A stretch of DNA of 64,000 nt, taken from positions 21,080-85,079 of IMG/VR virus record IMGVR_UViG_3300031456_000001; one strand, written 5' to 3'. Below are positions 7,896 through 15,233 of the stretch, one piece after another (the stretch's first letter is position 1; each line of letters opens with the position of its first letter). Source of the stretch: a virus. Below the pieces are notes generated by a model. That model did no database searches and had not been told where the DNA came from. It saw nothing but the letters and a program-made list of their open reading frames with translations. Both the position numbers and the translations under genes were made by a program.

Positions 7896-8408
7896 TCAGG
7901 GCTGGTGGACGGGCATCCAGGCGAACCAGCCGGCCATGATGCCGAAGGCGAGGACGGCGGCGGCGAGCACGAACCCGGCCAGCCCGAACAGGCAGAGGAT
8001 GCCGAGGTAGGCGCGGATCGCCTCCAGGACGTCCATGTGCCGCTGGTGGGCGTGCCGGCGGCGGGCTTCGGCGTCCGCGGCCCGCTGCCGGGCGGCGGCG
8101 ACCTCGGCGAGGGACGGTCCGGCGGTGGGCCGCCAGCCGAACAGTCCGCCGGGGCCGATCCGGCGGATCCGGTTGGTGGCCGCGGAGTCGGCGACCGCCT
8201 CGACCGCGGCGGTGGCCGGGCCGTATCTGCCGGGGGGCTGGACGCGCGGCGCGGGCGCGGTGCGTACCGGCTCCGGCGGCATCGGGGCGTTGCGCAGCGC
8301 GGGGCTGACGAGGACGGTGGGTGCGGCCAGGTCGCCGAGGCCGTCGAGGGCGAGCCGGGTGCGGCCGGCGCCGCGCACCCGGCGGTGTGTCTCGGTCTGA
8401 TGGTTCAT
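7896..8408 (-). CDS. Membrane protein with C-terminal hydrophobic segment, unknown function
   Basis: 170 aa; ATG with GGGAGA 9 nt upstream. The N-terminal 110 residues are charged, with a basic Arg-rich start and an Ala/Arg helix (SLAEVAAARQRAADAEARRR). Residues about 124-165 hold one or two transmembrane segments (YLGILCLFGLAGFVLAAAVL and following). No family recognised. Its stop is followed directly by the recurrent promoter at 7865-7894. Confidence 0.6.
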   Translation of the reverse strand: MNHQTETHRRVRGAGRTRLALDGLGDLAAPTVLVSPALRNAPMPPEPVRTAPAPRVQPPGRYGPATAAVEAVADSAATNRIRRIGPGGLFGWRPTAGPSLAEVAAARQRAADAEARRRHAHQRHMDVLEAIRAYLGILCLFGLAGFVLAAAVLAFGIMAGWFAWMPVHQP

Positions 8409-8548
8409 GTCGGTGGTCTCCCGGGGCGGTGGTGGCTGCTGGGGCACGGGATCGGTTCGGCGATGCATAGTCGGCAGGGCTGTAGGCAGGGGTAGGCGTG
8501 TCGGCAGGGCGGGCGTGTGTGGGTGGGTGTGTCGGGACGGGACGGGTG
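8409..8548 (-). other. C-rich leader, no gene
   Basis: 140 bp in the minus sense rich in C and poor in G, containing CCGACACGCC, a word shared with the 6880-7250 leader. No promoter or hairpin stands out. Confidence 0.35.
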
Positions 8549-9439
8549 CTAGTCGGTCGGCGTGTCCCCATGCTCGCCGAGTAGGTCGATGAATGTCGAG
8601 GGGCCGGTGCCGAGCAGCGCCGGCCACGTGCCGGTCGCCCGGCGGCACCGGTCGAGGAGTGTGCCGACCGCGACGGCGGTGTCGAGCGGTGGCGGCTCGT
8701 CGCCGATGACCGTGTCGACCCCGGCGAGCGCGCCGAGGCCGGGCAGCCGGTGGGCGTTGAGGACCGCAATCCAGATGCTGACACCGCCGTCGCCGGAACC
8801 GTCCCGTGGGCCGCCGTTGGCCTGCACCTGCGCACCGGCATCGACGAGCAGCCGCTCCAGAGCCTCCTCCGGGCCGGGTGCGGTGGTGGTGACGTCGAGG
8901 ACGACCCAGATGTCGAGCCGGCCGATGTACGCCGCCCACGGGGCGAGCCCGACGGTGTGCATGGCGTCCTGGGCGGTCTGCCCGTCGCCCGCCTCGATGA
9001 GGACCCGGCCGCCCATGCGGAGCACGCTGTCGCGGGCGGCGGCGGCGAGGTCGCCGATCTCGACAGGCGCCGGGATGATCAACCCAGCGCCGTAGTCCCC
9101 GCGGTGCTGGACGGTGACCCGGTGGCCGAGCCGGTTGAGCCGGCCGAGGTCGTCGGTCAGCCACCGCGGCTCGCCGGTGTAGGCGATGCCGAGGTTGGTG
9201 TCCGGGTGCTGCCACGCCGACGGCAGCACCGACAGCGCTACGGAGTCGGCCGGCGACCCGTACGGGTTGGGGCTGGCGTGCGCGACGTCGGACCCGTCGC
9301 TGACCACGGTGCGGATGGCGAGCCCGTCGCGCAGGCCGCGGCCGAGGCGCGCGGCGACCGGGCCGACGTCGACCCCGGGCGGACCGGTGACGACGGTGAC
9401 GGTGCCGGTGGCGCTGTTGCGGTTGCGATAGGTGCTCAT
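8549..9439 (-). CDS. Hypothetical protein with degenerate P-loop-like N-terminus
   Basis: 296 aa; the ATG overlaps the upstream stop (TGATG). TVTVVTGPPGVDVGPVAARL near the N-terminus follows a beta strand like a Walker A loop, but the GK(S/T) lysine is missing. DIWVVLDVTTT (about 175-185) and RVLIEAGDG (about 144-152) look like core strands of a P-loop-type fold. It could be a decayed ATPase or kinase-like protein that no longer hydrolyses nucleotide. No firm family. Confidence 0.55.
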   Translation of the reverse strand: MSTYRNRNSATGTVTVVTGPPGVDVGPVAARLGRGLRDGLAIRTVVSDGSDVAHASPNPYGSPADSVALSVLPSAWQHPDTNLGIAYTGEPRWLTDDLGRLNRLGHRVTVQHRGDYGAGLIIPAPVEIGDLAAAARDSVLRMGGRVLIEAGDGQTAQDAMHTVGLAPWAAYIGRLDIWVVLDVTTTAPGPEEALERLLVDAGAQVQANGGPRDGSGDGGVSIWIAVLNAHRLPGLGALAGVDTVIGDEPPPLDTAVAVGTLLDRCRRATGTWPALLGTGPSTFIDLLGEHGDTPTD

Positions 9440-9780
9440 CAGAGGACTTCCCCTCGTTCGATCCGGGCCGCCTCGGCGACGAGGTCGGCGGCCTGCTCGC
9501 GCAGCCGGTCAGCCCGCGCCTTGCGAGAGTTGCGATCATCGACATAGGCGTATACCTCGTCGAGTGTCCGCGCTGGACCGGGACCGTCCTTGCGGGCGAC
9601 GCCGTCGCCGCCGCGCAGGAAGTCGTCGGACTCGACGACGGTGACGCCGCACAATTCGCGGATGTGCTCGTCAGCCAGGTAGTGGTCGCCGATGACGTCC
9701 AGCTTGCCATCGACGTACAGCGCTGACCATTCGCCGGAGCCGATATGCAGCTCCAGCTTGGGCCGGTCGTCGGTAGGCAT
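9439..9780 (-). CDS. Hypothetical protein, small and helical
   Basis: 113 aa. The N-terminal half has beta-type sequence (KLELHIGSGEWSALYVDGK). The C-terminal third is a charged helix (RKARADRLREQAADLVAEAA), probably a coiled coil. It is coupled to both neighbours: the upstream stop and its ATG form TGACATG, and its own stop overlaps the next start. No family recognised. Confidence 0.6.
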   Translation of the reverse strand: MPTDDRPKLELHIGSGEWSALYVDGKLDVIGDHYLADEHIRELCGVTVVESDDFLRGGDGVARKDGPGPARTLDEVYAYVDDRNSRKARADRLREQAADLVAEAARIERGEVL

Positions 9781-9781
9781 G

Positions 9782-10144
9782 TCAGCTTGCCGCGGGGGCG
9801 GGGCGGGGATCGGCCTGGGCGCCGGTGGCGGCCGGCATCCACTTCGACTCGACGCCGCCGCAGAAGGGCACGTCCCATTCCGGCACCCGGATCAGGTTGT
9901 TGCCCGCGTCGCGGCTCGTCGTCAGGAACGCGACCTTGCCGATGCAGAGCCGCACCATGTTCGGGTGGCCATCGACGTTGTTGTATGCCTCGATCTTGTC
10001 GGGCTTGACCGCGGGCACGCCCTTCAGGTCGCCGGAGGTGGCGTTGCCCTCGTTGAGGCTGCCGCAGCCGCCGAGCAGGGCGAGGGCGGTCAGGCCGGTG
10101 ACGGTCGCCGCGGCGGCCTTCTTGACGGGGGTCATGGTGCGCAT
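9782..10144 (-). CDS. Predicted lipoprotein
   Basis: 120 aa; ATG with GAGAGGAA upstream. It has a classical lipoprotein signal: basic MRTMTPVKK, hydrophobic AAAATVTGLTALALL, and lipobox LGGC at 24-27, so Cys27 would be lipidated after export. The mature part is small and contains two more Cys (67 and 95) that could pair outside the membrane. Phage lipoproteins are often made by lysogens or early in infection to block superinfection; that role here is inferred only. Confidence 0.7.
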   Translation of the reverse strand: MRTMTPVKKAAAATVTGLTALALLGGCGSLNEGNATSGDLKGVPAVKPDKIEAYNNVDGHPNMVRLCIGKVAFLTTSRDAGNNLIRVPEWDVPFCGGVESKWMPAATGAQADPRPAPAAS

Positions 10145-10170
10145 GGGGGTTCCTCTCGTGGACGGAAAGT

Positions 10171-10195
10171 GCACCCCGGCAGTCTGCCGGGGTGC
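10171..10195 (-). terminator. Perfect 11-bp hairpin
   Basis: GCACCCCGGCA and TGCCGGGGTGC pair around a 3-nt loop. It lies between the zinc-ribbon gene and the lipoprotein gene. A TTGACA (10205-10210) overlaps the end of the upstream gene, so the site may combine a terminator with a decayed promoter. Confidence 0.55.
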
Positions 10196-10206
10196 CACAC
10201 GGTGTG

Positions 10207-10506
10207 TCAATTCTCTTCGGCGCATTCGGTGTGTACCCACGTGCCGGTGTGGTTGCCGGTGGTCTTGAACCGCTGCGGCCGGATCGTGTCGCCCGGCTCG
10301 TAGCGTTCCTGGCATTCGGGGCAGCGTCCGCCGTACCGGGCGATGATCGGCGCCCCGTAGCTGGGCTGGTCGCCGTTGCGTCGGGCGTACGGCTCGACCT
10401 CGGCGGTGAGGCCACGCGCCGTGGCGCCGGCAGCCCCGGCGTGCAGGCGGCAGCCGCACTGTTCGATGAGCAGCTCGGTCAGCTCGCAGCGGTCCTGCGC
10501 GGTCAC
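10207..10506 (-). CDS. Hypothetical zinc-ribbon protein
   Basis: 99 aa from a GTG overlapping the upstream stop (GTGA). An early cysteine group (DRCELTELLIEQCGC) precedes a second one, GRCPECQERYEPGD, closed by HTEC near the C-terminus. This resembles the CxxC...HxxC zinc ribbons found in many actinophage proteins, in which residues after the first CxxC follow YxxGDxI. Function unknown; protein or nucleic acid binding is possible. Confidence 0.65.
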   Translation of the reverse strand: MTAQDRCELTELLIEQCGCRLHAGAAGATARGLTAEVEPYARRNGDQPSYGAPIIARYGGRCPECQERYEPGDTIRPQRFKTTGNHTGTWVHTECAEEN

Positions 10507-10736
10507 GGCGCACCGGTTGCGGCGAAGGCCGCAAGGGCTGTCTCGTACGCCTCGATCTCGCCGCGCGCGTGGTCGCCCAGGGCGACGGTGGCGGCGAGGT
10601 TGTGCCAGCCGGACCCGTCGCCCTGCTCGGCCTGCCGGGCGAACCGGGCGACCTCCTCGACGGCGATGCGGTATCGGTGTCGGGCCGATTTGAGGCGGCT
10701 TTCGATGTGCCTGCGCGCCCACTCTTCGCTCTTCAT
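10503..10736 (-). CDS. Hypothetical helical protein
   Basis: 77 aa; ATG with GGAGCA upstream. Almost entirely predicted alpha-helical with alternating Arg/Glu and Ala (RRHIESRLKSARHRYRIAVE), suggesting a helical hairpin. It overlaps the next gene by 4 nt. No family recognised. Confidence 0.6.
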   Translation of the reverse strand: MKSEEWARRHIESRLKSARHRYRIAVEEVARFARQAEQGDGSGWHNLAATVALGDHARGEIEAYETALAAFAATGAP

Positions 10737-10759
10737 GTGATGCTCCAGGTGATCGAAGG

Positions 10760-10785
10760 GGGCCGGGCGGTGGTCCGCCCGGCCC
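10760..10785 (-). terminator. Perfect 11-bp hairpin
   Basis: GGGCCGGGCGG and CCGCCCGGCCC pair around TGGT. It lies in the 58-bp gap after the 202-aa gene and before the 77-aa gene. No U-tract, so it may terminate, pause or protect RNA ends. Confidence 0.55.
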
Positions 10786-10794
10786 GGGGGCGAC

Positions 10795-11403
10795 CTACCA
10801 GGGCAGGCCGCGGTGCTTGGCGCAGGTCTCGCCGTAGCCGGCGGCCCGTGAGCGGGCGTTGGTCAGCGGGTGCGGGCCGAACGCGCAGATCCCCAACGTC
10901 CGGCCGAACAGCCCGGCGGCGGCGGCCACGTCCTCCAGGATGTGACTGGCGGCGAAGACCTGGTGCCGGGCGTGCAGCTTCTGCTGGCTGAGGCCGGTGC
11001 CGTTGGAGATGAGCTGGTACAGCCGGCGCGTGCCGTTGCGGAACTCGACGACCTCGAAGAAGGTGATGTCGTTCCCGGCGGCGGTCGGCGTGGTGCGCGG
11101 CAGGGCGTACCGGCCGGCGGGCAGCTTCGCGGCCATCCGGTTCGCCTCGGCGTACAGCTCGCCCAGGTTCGGCGTGGCGTACGTGATCGGCGTCTGCGGC
11201 TTCGGCTGCGCGTGCTGCGCCACGAACGTCTGCGCCCGCTCCCGGGCCGCCTGGCGCTGCGGGGTGCGGGCCGGGGTGCCGGTGCTGCCGCCGGTGATCT
11301 GGCGTAGCACCTGGCCCTGCTCGCGGGCGACCTCGGCCAGGGGGCGCAGGCCGTTGCGCTCACGCCAGGTGCTCAGCGATCCGAGGGTGGCGGACTGGGT
11401 CAT
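10795..11403 (-). CDS. Hypothetical protein with DUF6011-like C-terminal zinc motif
   Basis: 202 aa; ATG with GGAGGT upstream. The middle part (about 95-135) has a beta-rich pattern (DITFFEVVEFRNGTRRLYQL). The C-terminus GICAFGPHPLTNARSRAAGY plus GETCAKHRG resembles the DUF6011 pattern (CxxCGRxLT...S...GxGPxC), but one expected Cys is replaced, so metal binding may be altered. Transcribed from the promoter at 11454-11483 through a leader with a 9-bp hairpin. Confidence 0.6.
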   Translation of the reverse strand: MTQSATLGSLSTWRERNGLRPLAEVAREQGQVLRQITGGSTGTPARTPQRQAARERAQTFVAQHAQPKPQTPITYATPNLGELYAEANRMAAKLPAGRYALPRTTPTAAGNDITFFEVVEFRNGTRRLYQLISNGTGLSQQKLHARHQVFAASHILEDVAAAAGLFGRTLGICAFGPHPLTNARSRAAGYGETCAKHRGLPW

Positions 11404-11425
11404 GGCGGCTACCTCCGTGGTGGAA

Positions 11426-11451
11426 GGGGGCGGGCGTTTTCACCCGCCCCC
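11426..11451 (-). other. Leader hairpin
   Basis: GGGGGCGGG (11426-11434) pairs with CCCGCCCCC (11443-11451). It lies between the promoter -10 (11454-11459) and the ATG at 11403, so it falls at the very start of the transcript and could act as an attenuator or stability element. Confidence 0.5.
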
Positions 11452-11453
11452 CG

Positions 11454-11483
11454 AAGGTAGCAAACTGTCACACGGCGTGTCAA
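11454..11483 (-). promoter_or_regulatory. Promoter of the recurrent TTGACA family
   Basis: TTGACA (11478-11483), 18-nt spacer with the internal GTGACAG, TACCTT (11454-11459). A second TTGACA lies at 11491-11496. Drives the 202-aa gene. Confidence 0.75.
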
Positions 11484-11499
11484 TCGAAAGTGTCAACCG

Positions 11500-11610
11500 T
11501 CAGCGGTTGGCGAAGATCTTCGCGTCGTGGGCGAGCAGGAAGATGACCAGCACCAGCAGGAAGACGATGAACACCTTCCATCCGCGGGCCGGGCCGTTGT
11601 CACCGCTCAT
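11500..11610 (-). CDS. 36-residue single-pass membrane peptide
   Basis: ATG overlaps the stop of the upstream gene (ATGA). After a short hydrophilic start (MSGDNGPARG) one hydrophobic segment WKVFIVFLLVLVIFLLA spans the membrane, with a charged tail. The AT-richer, Val/Ile/Phe-rich coding stands out. Such peptides can be accessory holins, antiholins or membrane anchors; role unknown. Confidence 0.6.
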   Translation of the reverse strand: MSGDNGPARGWKVFIVFLLVLVIFLLAHDAKIFANR

Positions 11611-12395
11611 CGGGCCGGGGCGTTGGTTGCGCCGACGACCCGGTCGCCTTCCCGGATGCACAGGCACCGGTCGGAGGCCCCCGGGTGGGCGAGGCGCATC
11701 GGGCAGGTGGACCAGTGCGCGGCGCGGGCCTGCAGCGTGGTCAGCTTCTTGCCGCCGGTCGGTAGGCCCTTGCGCAGCGCCCGCATCAGCGGCTGCTCGC
11801 GCAGCCATTCGAGCGGTTCGCGCAGAAGGCCGTCCATCTCCCGCTCGAAGGCGTCGGTCGCCATGTCGCCGGACGGGCCGAACGGGCTCGCCCCGATGGC
11901 GGCCATGTGCCAGTATTCGCGGTCGGCGAGCTGCGCGGCGCGCCGCTCGATGTACCGGAGGGTGTTGAACCGCCACGGCTTGTCCATCTCGGCGACCCGG
12001 ACGGCGGGGCGCCGGTGCGGATACCACCAGGTGTCCTGGCCGAGCAGCCACGTGTACGACGGCAGCAGCGGGCCGAGGACCGGCGGCGGGTCGACCTCGG
12101 CGACGGTGCGGATGGGCCCGCCCGCGGCGACCTCGTCGAGCAGCGCATTGAGCGCCTTGCGGTCGGTCCGGTGCTCGTGCCGGCCGGACCAGCAGCACAG
12201 CGCGTCCAACCCGGTCTGGCCGGCGCCGAGCACCTGGCAGGTCTTCTGGTCGGTGCCGCAGTCGACGCACTTCGCGGTGTCCTCGATGTGCTGGCGGCGG
12301 GCCGCGATGGTCGCGGCGGCCCGACCGCGCTGTTCCTCGATGACCTCGTTGAACTCGTCGTTGAAGTCGCGCTCGCGCTGGGTCTCGGCGTCCAT
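11607..12395 (-). CDS. Hypothetical protein with N-terminal cysteine cluster
   Basis: 262 aa. ATG at 12395 is chosen over the GTG 3 nt earlier because GAAGG sits about 7 nt before it; the upstream stop and ATG form TGATG. The N-terminal 35 residues are a charged helix. A Cys-rich zone follows: CVDCGTDQKTC (about 43-53) and CC near 68. Two later Cys/His sites (TCPMRLAH and CLCIRE) lie near the C-terminus. The pattern suggests a metal-binding actinophage protein of unknown role. Confidence 0.6.
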   Translation of the reverse strand: MDAETQRERDFNDEFNEVIEEQRGRAAATIAARRQHIEDTAKCVDCGTDQKTCQVLGAGQTGLDALCCWSGRHEHRTDRKALNALLDEVAAGGPIRTVAEVDPPPVLGPLLPSYTWLLGQDTWWYPHRRPAVRVAEMDKPWRFNTLRYIERRAAQLADREYWHMAAIGASPFGPSGDMATDAFEREMDGLLREPLEWLREQPLMRALRKGLPTGGKKLTTLQARAAHWSTCPMRLAHPGASDRCLCIREGDRVVGATNAPAR

Positions 12396-12889
12396 CACAG
12401 GCCCTTCGCCTTCAGCTCGCGGTCCCGCAGGATGGCGCGCATGATGTCGTTCGCCGTCCAGGTGTCGCCGTAGCTGGCGTTGCCGGAGTCCTCCCCCGGA
12501 CGCGGGTTGCCATGGAACCGGTAGTCGTGCTCCGGCAGCGGCCGCCGGGCGATCTCTTCGGCACCTTCCCGGCCGTACAGGGCCAACGCCTGCGCGGCCA
12601 CGTCGATGATCTCGACCCGCGCGAGGGCGGGCGCCTCCAGCTCATGCCGGTCGGCGTCGAGGATGGCATGGGCGAGCGAACGCGCGTCGTCGGCGTTCAT
12701 CACCATCTCAGCCCAGAACGTGCCCGCGTCGGGCGCGACGATGAGCTGCCAGCGGCCGTCGCCGAGGTTTTTCAACGCAGCCTGCCCGCGCAGGTGATCG
12801 ACCTCCCGGGCTGCCCGGTCCTCGGCGGTGGCGAGATCCCCCGCCCCGGACGTCTTGCGCATCTCGGTCTTCCAGGTGAAGTCGGACAT
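12395..12889 (-). CDS. Hypothetical protein
   Basis: 164 aa; ATG with GAGGAG 8 nt upstream. A beta-type middle (GRWQLIVAPDAGTFWAEMVM) is followed by NADDARSLAHAILDADRHEL, a helix-rich region. The C-terminal 30 residues form a second helix (NDIMRAILRDRELKAKG). It resembles other small phage proteins with an ADDARxLAxAIL helix but no function is known. Confidence 0.6.
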   Translation of the reverse strand: MSDFTWKTEMRKTSGAGDLATAEDRAAREVDHLRGQAALKNLGDGRWQLIVAPDAGTFWAEMVMNADDARSLAHAILDADRHELEAPALARVEIIDVAAQALALYGREGAEEIARRPLPEHDYRFHGNPRPGEDSGNASYGDTWTANDIMRAILRDRELKAKGL

Positions 12890-12924
12890 GATGGAACTCC
12901 TCGTGGTGGGGAGGGTGGGTGGGG

Positions 12925-13575
12925 TCAGACGGGCACGTCGGCGGCCAGCAGGGCCTCCAGCTCGGTCAGGCTGTACCCGCCGGTCATCGTCGCCTCGGCC
13001 TTCCTGACCATGAGACGGAACTCGTCGGAGACCTCGGCGACCGCCTCGGCGCAGTGCGCGCAGCGCGCCGTCGCGTCCTCGTGCAGGTAGTGCATCCACG
13101 TGTCGGCCCGCACGGTTCGCTCCCGGAAGCCGGCCAGGGCAACTTCCATGACCCGGTCGAAGCGGGCGAAGAAGTCGACGTCGGCACGCCGGGCGGCCTC
13201 GTCGTGGGCGGCGACCTCGGCGGCGGCCACCTCGGCCCGGGCGCGGGGGCCGCGCATCGTCGTGGGGGCGACCGCGTCGGCGACGCTGACCACGGAGCCG
13301 GCGCCCGGTGCGACGTGCTCGACGATCGCCTCCACGTCGGCGGCGTTCAGCGTCGGGTCGATGACCAGCTCGGCGGTGCGGTCGTCGAACACCGGCCACG
13401 GGGTCGTGGAGTGCTGCACGGCGGGCTGCCGGGCGATGCTGACGCCAACGACGATCCCGCCGACGGCGAACGTCGCCAGAAACGCCTGCCAGGCGACGGG
13501 CAGGGCCGCGGTGTAGTCGACCATCACGGCCAGCCAGGACAGGATCACGGCGGGCGTCTGCTGGATGAGCTGCAT
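12925..13575 (-). CDS. Membrane-anchored protein with cytosolic Cys pair
   Basis: 216 aa. Two hydrophobic segments near the N-terminus (about 8-22, and 28-47 with FLATFAVGGIVVGVSIA) anchor it. The rest is soluble and helical: an Ala/Glu-rich stretch about 110-125 and a CAHCAEAVAEV motif near 175. Topology and function are unknown. A diverged copy of the recurrent promoter element lies about 50-80 bp upstream. Confidence 0.6.
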   Translation of the reverse strand: MQLIQQTPAVILSWLAVMVDYTAALPVAWQAFLATFAVGGIVVGVSIARQPAVQHSTTPWPVFDDRTAELVIDPTLNAADVEAIVEHVAPGAGSVVSVADAVAPTTMRGPRARAEVAAAEVAAHDEAARRADVDFFARFDRVMEVALAGFRERTVRADTWMHYLHEDATARCAHCAEAVAEVSDEFRLMVRKAEATMTGGYSLTELEALLAADVPV

Positions 13576-13623
13576 CGGTTCTCCTCGCGTCGGTGCTGGC
13601 GGTGTCGGTTCTCCGTCGGGTCC

Positions 13624-13655
13624 GGTGTTCAGGTACGTGTCTCGCAGTGTGTCAC
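13624..13655 (-). promoter_or_regulatory. Diverged copy of the recurrent element
   Basis: In the minus sense GTGACACACTGCGAGACACG, then TGAACA about 18 nt downstream of the first hexamer. Position fits the promoter for the gene starting at 13575; both hexamers deviate from the consensus. Confidence 0.35.
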
Positions 13656-13960
13656 GTGGGGCTACGGGCGGCTGCCTGCCGGAGTTGCCGGCGGCGGGTC
13701 TGGTGGCTGCGGTGCGGGTCGAGAAGGTGCACGAAGCCCTCCCCGGGCGGCGGTCCGGCGAGGGCGTGCCGCACGGCGTCGGGGTGGCCGCGGGCGCGCG
13801 CCCGGCAGACGAACCGGTCGAGGGCGTCGCGGCTGATGCCGAGCTGGGCGGCGATCTCGGCGACGGGAATGCCCTGCTCGGCGCCCCGCCGCCAGATGAT
13901 GAGCCGATCGGCGGTGTCGGGGTCGGGGGTGTAGTCGCTGCCCCGGCGGCCGCGGGTCAC
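13652..13960 (-). CDS. Helix-turn-helix protein (sigma-4/transposase-like HTH)
   Basis: 102 aa; the ATG overlaps the upstream stop (ATGA). An HTH is visible at about 22-56: RRGAEQGIPVAEIAAQL, then GISRDALDRFVCRARARG as turn and recognition helix. The basic C-terminus (RSHQTRRRQLRQ) may contact DNA. It is probably a small regulator or accessory DNA-binding protein. It is read divergently from the DNA-metabolism operon that starts at 14492 and could control it. Confidence 0.65.
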   Translation of the reverse strand: MTRGRRGSDYTPDPDTADRLIIWRRGAEQGIPVAEIAAQLGISRDALDRFVCRARARGHPDAVRHALAGPPPGEGFVHLLDPHRSHQTRRRQLRQAAARSPT

Positions 13961-14343
13961 GGCGCGTCGACCTCCTCACCGCCGTCACCGGGGCTGACCA
14001 CGGTGGTGCGGGCCTGCGGGTCGCGGACCGCCTCGTACCGGGCGATCGCGGCGAGCATCTCCCTGCCGTGCCCGGGATGGATGATGGCCCGCTTCACCTC
14101 GTCGAGGAACCCGGCCAACGTCTGAGCCATCGCCCCTCCCCCCGAATCCGGGTAGTTCGGGAAGACCGCGCTGACGGCGTCGGCCAGGTCGGCCGCCCCG
14201 AAGAGCGTGCCGATCGTCTCGAACATCCGGCGCACCGCGTCCGGGTCGGGCGTGCTCGTCGACCGGCCGGTGTTGCCACTCCAACGCAGCGTGCCGCCCT
14301 GCATCTCGTCGAGCGCCGCCTGAACGTGCCTGCCGTGTTCCAT
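13957..14343 (-). CDS. Hypothetical protein
   Basis: 128 aa; first gene of a minus-strand unit divergent from the 14492 operon. It has a helical middle (FETIGTLFGAADLADAVSAV) and a helix about 75-110 (LAGFLDEVKRAIIHPGHGRE), ending in a disordered acidic tail. No family recognised. Confidence 0.55.
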   Translation of the reverse strand: MEHGRHVQAALDEMQGGTLRWSGNTGRSTSTPDPDAVRRMFETIGTLFGAADLADAVSAVFPNYPDSGGGAMAQTLAGFLDEVKRAIIHPGHGREMLAAIARYEAVRDPQARTTVVSPGDGGEEVDAP

Positions 14344-14491
14344 GCCAGCCTCCGGGGGTCTGGGGGAAGTTGTGTCACACCCAGTTCCTCATACTGTCAC
14401 GCGACTTGTCAAGTATGATGGGTGCCGGACGCTATGCGGACAAGATCATCCGCGGTTGACACGCGGTGTGCCATATTGAGAGGATCTGCAG
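14344..14491. promoter_or_regulatory. Divergent control region with three copies of the TGTCA element
   Basis: 148 bp between the minus-strand unit (13957-14343) and the plus-strand DNA-metabolism operon. TTGACA on minus at 14407-14412 is followed by GCGTGACAGTATGA. TTGACA on plus at 14456-14461 is followed by CGCGGTGTGCCATATTGAG. A further TGTGTCACAC sits at 14371-14380. Neither copy has a good -10 at the usual 18-nt distance, so these may be operator sites or weak, activator-dependent promoters. Confidence 0.55.
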
Positions 14492-15013
14492 ATGAGCACC
14501 ACACACGACCCACCCGCGCATCCCGGGGCGGCCACCATCCCGGCCGCCCTGCTCGCCGTGTTCGACGAGCAGGGCTTCGAGAAGTACCAGCTGCTGCGCG
14601 ACCGGCTCGACGAGGAGCCGATGGAGCGCATCCACCGGATGGTCACCGGCACGTACCGGATCAAGCGCCGCCGCAACGGCGACCCCGTACCCGATCAGAC
14701 CGATCCCACCGGCAACACCCCGACCCCCGACTACATGTCGTTCCGCAAGATCGCCGTCGAGCTGCAGGAGACGGCCGGTGTCGCCATCTCCTACGAGACG
14801 GTGCGCCGCTGGTGGTACCAGGTGTGGCCGGAGGACCGGGGCCGCGGCTTCGAGGACGGCACCCCGGAGGCTGCGGAACGCATTCAGGCCCGGCTCGCCC
14901 GGCTGCACACCGCGCAGGCCGAGGCGTCGGCCCGGCACACCAACGAGGCGGTGCCCCCGGCGGCGTTCCTCGCCCCCGACGACGCGCCGGCCGCCGCACA
15001 CCCGCTCGACTGA
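14492..15013 (+). CDS. Putative DNA-binding protein with HTH-like segment
   Basis: 173 aa; ATG preceded by GAGAGGATC. Residues 85-110 (FRKIAVELQETAGVAISYET, then VRRWW) look like a helix-turn-helix of the type in which the recognition helix follows SYETVRRW. A basic RIKRRRNGD (about 55-63) could add DNA contacts. First gene of the plus-strand operon; it may regulate the divergent region upstream. The C-terminus is Ala-rich. Confidence 0.6.
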   Translation: MSTTHDPPAHPGAATIPAALLAVFDEQGFEKYQLLRDRLDEEPMERIHRMVTGTYRIKRRRNGDPVPDQTDPTGNTPTPDYMSFRKIAVELQETAGVAISYETVRRWWYQVWPEDRGRGFEDGTPEAAERIQARLARLHTAQAEASARHTNEAVPPAAFLAPDDAPAAAHPLD

Positions 15014-15038
15014 GCACCCCCACCACGAGGAGCAGGCC

Positions 15039-15233
15039 ATGGGCACCAACGACATGCACAAGGGCGCGGACGTCGGGAAGGGCATCGCGGTTGCCGGCAT
15101 CTGGGTCGGCTGGGCCACGACCACCCTCGGCGTCGCGATCGCCTGGGGTCCGACGGCGTCGGGCATGACGCTCGTCATCGCTATTTTCGGTGGGATGATG
15201 GCGTTCCTCGGCACGTTCGCGGTCTACAAGTGA
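15039..15233 (+). CDS. Small two-helix membrane protein
   Basis: 64 aa; ATG with GAGGAGCAGGCC upstream. Two hydrophobic segments, about 15-35 (GIAVAGIWVGWATTTLGVAI) and 42-62 (SGMTLVIAIFGGMMAFLGTF), are joined by a short loop. Its stop overlaps the GTG of the nuclease gene. Small two-helix proteins embedded in replication operons are common in actinophages but have no known function; a membrane anchor is possible. Confidence 0.65.
   Translation: MGTNDMHKGADVGKGIAVAGIWVGWATTTLGVAIAWGPTASGMTLVIAIFGGMMAFLGTFAVYK

Noticed and set aside
10171-10210. A full member of the recurrent promoter family
   Set aside because: TTGACA is present but the expected -10 is CAGACT and lies within a perfect hairpin, so it is listed only as a hairpin with a decayed element.
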